Origin: an uncultured Bacilli bacterium
GTDB lineage: Bacteria > Bacillota_I > Bacilli_A > RF39 > UBA660
DNA: 7,243 nt
Assembly: GCA_947625005.1 (NCBI GenBank)
Contig: CANQNA010000067.1
Span: 1 to 7,243 of the forward strand
Direction of reading: 5' to 3'
Below are positions 6,213 to 7,243 of the stretch, in pieces. The notes under the pieces are model-generated. The model did not search any database. It saw only the letters and a list, made by a program, of their open reading frames with translations, and had not been told where the DNA came from. A program made the translations under genes and the position numbers. Every line of letters begins with the position of its first letter. The stretch's first letter is position 1.

Positions 6213-6827
6213 TTATCTTTTCATATAAGGATTAGCAGCAAAATATAAACTTCTTTGTCTTATAGCATCGTTTTCTCTAAGTTGAGCTTCTATTTCATTA
6301 TTAAGTCTTGCCATATTTCTTGCAAAATTAACCCTTGATACTATATGTAAAACATAAGAGTCCACCATAGACAATTTTTCGTAATTATCAGCTTTTTGTT
6401 CCTCATTTACTTTTTTTCTTAATTCTTCATTTGGAATTTGACAAAAATATTGTATTTGGTCTTTAGCATATCTAAGTTCTTCTGAAGATAACTTGCTAAG
6501 CATTAATTCATCTATGGATTGATTTAACATAAAATCATAAACTTCCATATATTCTTTTTTAGAAATCTCACTTGTACCATATATTTTAAATAGATTTAAC
6601 ATTCTAATTTGATTTTTATATGCTCTTATCTCATCTAATTCATCTAAAGTCAATTCTTCTACTATTTTAGAATTTAATTCTTGTATTCTCGCTTTTTGAA
6701 AGTCTGGTAAATATGATAACCATTTTACCCATTCAATATACGGATTAACATTTCCAATAATTTCTCCAGAAATTATTTTTGTACCACTACCAGCCATTAT
6801 ATTAGCCATAATTCTATTAAAACTCAT
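6213..6827 (-). CDS. Hypothetical helical protein
   Basis: A 204-aa protein of no family I can name. I start it at ATG 6827 because AGGAGG (6833-6838) lies 5 nt upstream. The longer reading from 6890 would begin upstream of a TATAAT box and adds an unconvincing 21-residue leader. The N-terminus is mildly hydrophobic and glycine-containing (M-A-N-I-M-A-G-S-G-T-K) but is not a clear signal peptide or membrane span. The rest is predicted helical, with L-x-x-D-E-L-D-E-I-R and L-S-S-E-E-L-R-Y-A-K segments repeating a helix-start pattern. A basic/amphipathic C-terminal helix (R-N-M-A-R-L-N-N-E-I-E-A-Q-L-R) could form a coiled coil. No catalytic motif is visible. It sits alone between repeats E and D and appears to have its own promoter. 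A structural, scaffold or phage-like role is possible, but nothing in the sequence decides it. Confidence 0.8.
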   Translation of the reverse strand: MSFNRIMANIMAGSGTKIISGEIIGNVNPYIEWVKWLSYLPDFQKARIQELNSKIVEELTLDELDEIRAYKNQIRMLNLFKIYGTSEISKKEYMEVYDFMLNQSIDELMLSKLSSEELRYAKDQIQYFCQIPNEELRKKVNEEQKADNYEKLSMVDSYVLHIVSRVNFARNMARLNNEIEAQLRENDAIRQRSLYFAANPYMKR

Positions 6828-6852
6828 ATTAGCCTCCTGTTTTATAAAGATT

Positions 6853-6861
6853 ATTATATCA
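6853..6861 (-). promoter_or_regulatory. Extended -10 promoter element
   Basis: On the minus strand the sequence reads TGATATAAT, an extended -10 (TG-n-TATAAT), about 26 nt upstream of the ATG at 6827. No good -35 is seen at 17 bp, which is acceptable for extended -10 promoters. Its position is the main argument against starting the protein at 6890. Confidence 0.45.
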
Positions 6862-6904
6862 TTTTTTGAAAAACAAAATATCAATTTCAAATTTTCATAA
6901 AAAT

Positions 6905-6936
6905 ATTATAATACACAAGCATATTGACGAGTCAAT
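6905..6936 (-). promoter_or_regulatory. Second possible promoter with a palindrome over the -35
   Basis: On the minus strand, TTGACT (6930-6935) lies 16 bp from TATTAT (6908-6913) or 19 bp from TATAAT (6905-6910). The -35 is part of a 14-bp inverted repeat, ATTGAC-GA-GTCAAT (6923-6936). A dyad over the -35 is a typical repressor position. It would drive the gene at 6213-6827 with a leader of about 70 nt. Confidence 0.38.
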
Positions 6937-6978
6937 TTCAAGTGTGTTAATATTTTATCATAATTTTAGATATATTAA

Positions 6979-7049
6979 AACTCGAACTATAAAAGTCCGA
7001 GTTCGATGTCAATCCAGTGTCCTAAAGGAAGAAGTACAACAGCTTTTTG
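6979..7049 (-). repeat. Intergenic composite repeat, copy E (most complete)
   Basis: This copy joins both modules. The palindrome has 10-bp arms, 6979-6988 with 6994-7003, with one internal A/C mismatch that becomes a G-U pair in minus-strand RNA. GATGTCAATCCAGT follows. The box at 7019-7050 is shared with copies D and B. The palindrome half matches copy C and the box half matches copy D, so E is the reference for the composite structure. The copy starts about 60 bp after the stop of the partial gene at 7110. On the minus strand the palindrome is followed by TTTTAATAT, compatible with termination. TTGACA and TATAGT with a 15-bp spacer are also embedded in it, so a promoter role cannot be excluded. 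Confidence 0.75.
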
Positions 7050-7109
7050 AGCTAAAGAATCATTAATAAAATTAATTATAATATTATTGCTTTATATGTT
7101 TTTAATTTT

Positions 7110-7243
7110 CTAATTTTGAGGAATTTTAACTAAATTTTTTGATATCGAAGATTCTATTTCCCATTGTTGAGGTCTTAACTTATGCATCTGTTTGCAAAAT
7201 TGTATTTCATTCCATATTCTATCAGTAGTCTTTTTATTACCAT
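7110..7243 (-). CDS. C-terminal end of an unidentified gene, cut by the window edge
   Basis: Only the last 43 codons and the TAG stop (7110-7112) are inside the window; the start lies to the right. The frame encodes a hydrophilic tail beginning G-N-K-K-T-T-D-R-I-W and containing R-P-Q-Q-W-E-I-E and K-N-L-V-K-I-P-Q-N. I call it real because it is open to the edge, has two tryptophans and a sensible composition for this genome, points the same way as the five genes to its left, and is followed at the usual distance by repeat copy E. No family can be assigned from this fragment. Confidence 0.6.
   Translation of the reverse strand, partial: GNKKTTDRIWNEIQFCKQMHKLRPQQWEIESSISKNLVKIPQN

Noticed and set aside
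6828..6890. Longer start of the helical-protein gene at 6890
   Set aside because: AGGAGG is correctly placed for ATG 6827, an extended -10 box lies between the two starts, and the extra 21 residues look non-coding.
6979..7049. Repeat as a classical integron attC site
   Set aside because: No RYYYAAC/GTTRRRY core pair flanks the element, and its two halves do not pair over the full length. Only the AACTCG...CGAGTT part is palindromic.
3132..7049. CRISPR array or MITE family
   Set aside because: Repeats are 0.8-1.2 kb apart with genes between them and too diverged for CRISPR. No terminal inverted repeats or target-site duplications bound the copies, as a MITE would require.
6866..7066. Plus-strand reading frame of 66 codons
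   Set aside because: It runs antisense across the promoter of the 6213-6827 gene and through repeat E, has no ribosome binding site, and is interrupted at the equivalent place in copy C (TAA) and copy D (TGA).

Overview
The window is a very AT-rich stretch of low-GC DNA. Strong AGGAGG/GAGGTG-type ribosome binding sites, TGG-only tryptophan, no in-frame TGA and short intergenic hairpins all suggest a Bacillota (Firmicutes) genome using the standard bacterial code, probably a gut-type Bacilli or Clostridia lineage. No housekeeping gene is present. Every gene is accessory or hypothetical, so this looks like a variable genomic island.

Left part (1-2261, plus strand). A short hairpin-rich stub at 17-68 resembles the right end of an IS200/IS605 (TnpB-type) element. 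It is followed at once by a two-gene operon: a 110-aa protein of unknown family (110-442), overlapping by 8 nt a 608-aa putative zinc metallopeptidase with an HEMGH motif (435-2261).

Right part (2445-7243, minus strand). Six consecutive genes all point leftward and converge on the metallopeptidase operon: a 215-aa hypothetical, a 264-aa membrane protein, a 201-aa transglutaminase-fold putative cysteine peptidase, a 324-aa HEFFH putative metallopeptidase, a 204-aa helical protein, and the 43-residue C-terminal tail of a gene running off the window. The proteins are unrelated to one another. Several genes have their own promoter, and one has a clear own terminator.

The notable structure is in the gaps. 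All five gaps between these six genes carry a copy (A-E, left to right) of a degenerate composite repeat in the same orientation. It has a box of about 30 bp (plus-strand core AAGGAAGAAGTAC) and, 25-45 bp away, a palindrome (core AACTCG-N13-CGAGTT). One gene plus one repeat, serially, all in one direction, is the layout of an integron-like or other site-specific-recombination cassette array. The repeats are not classical attC sites, no recombinase lies inside the window, and the mobility of the units is inference. The array and the left operon together encode three different protease-like folds, which points to a defence, toxin or regulatory-proteolysis cargo rather than metabolism.
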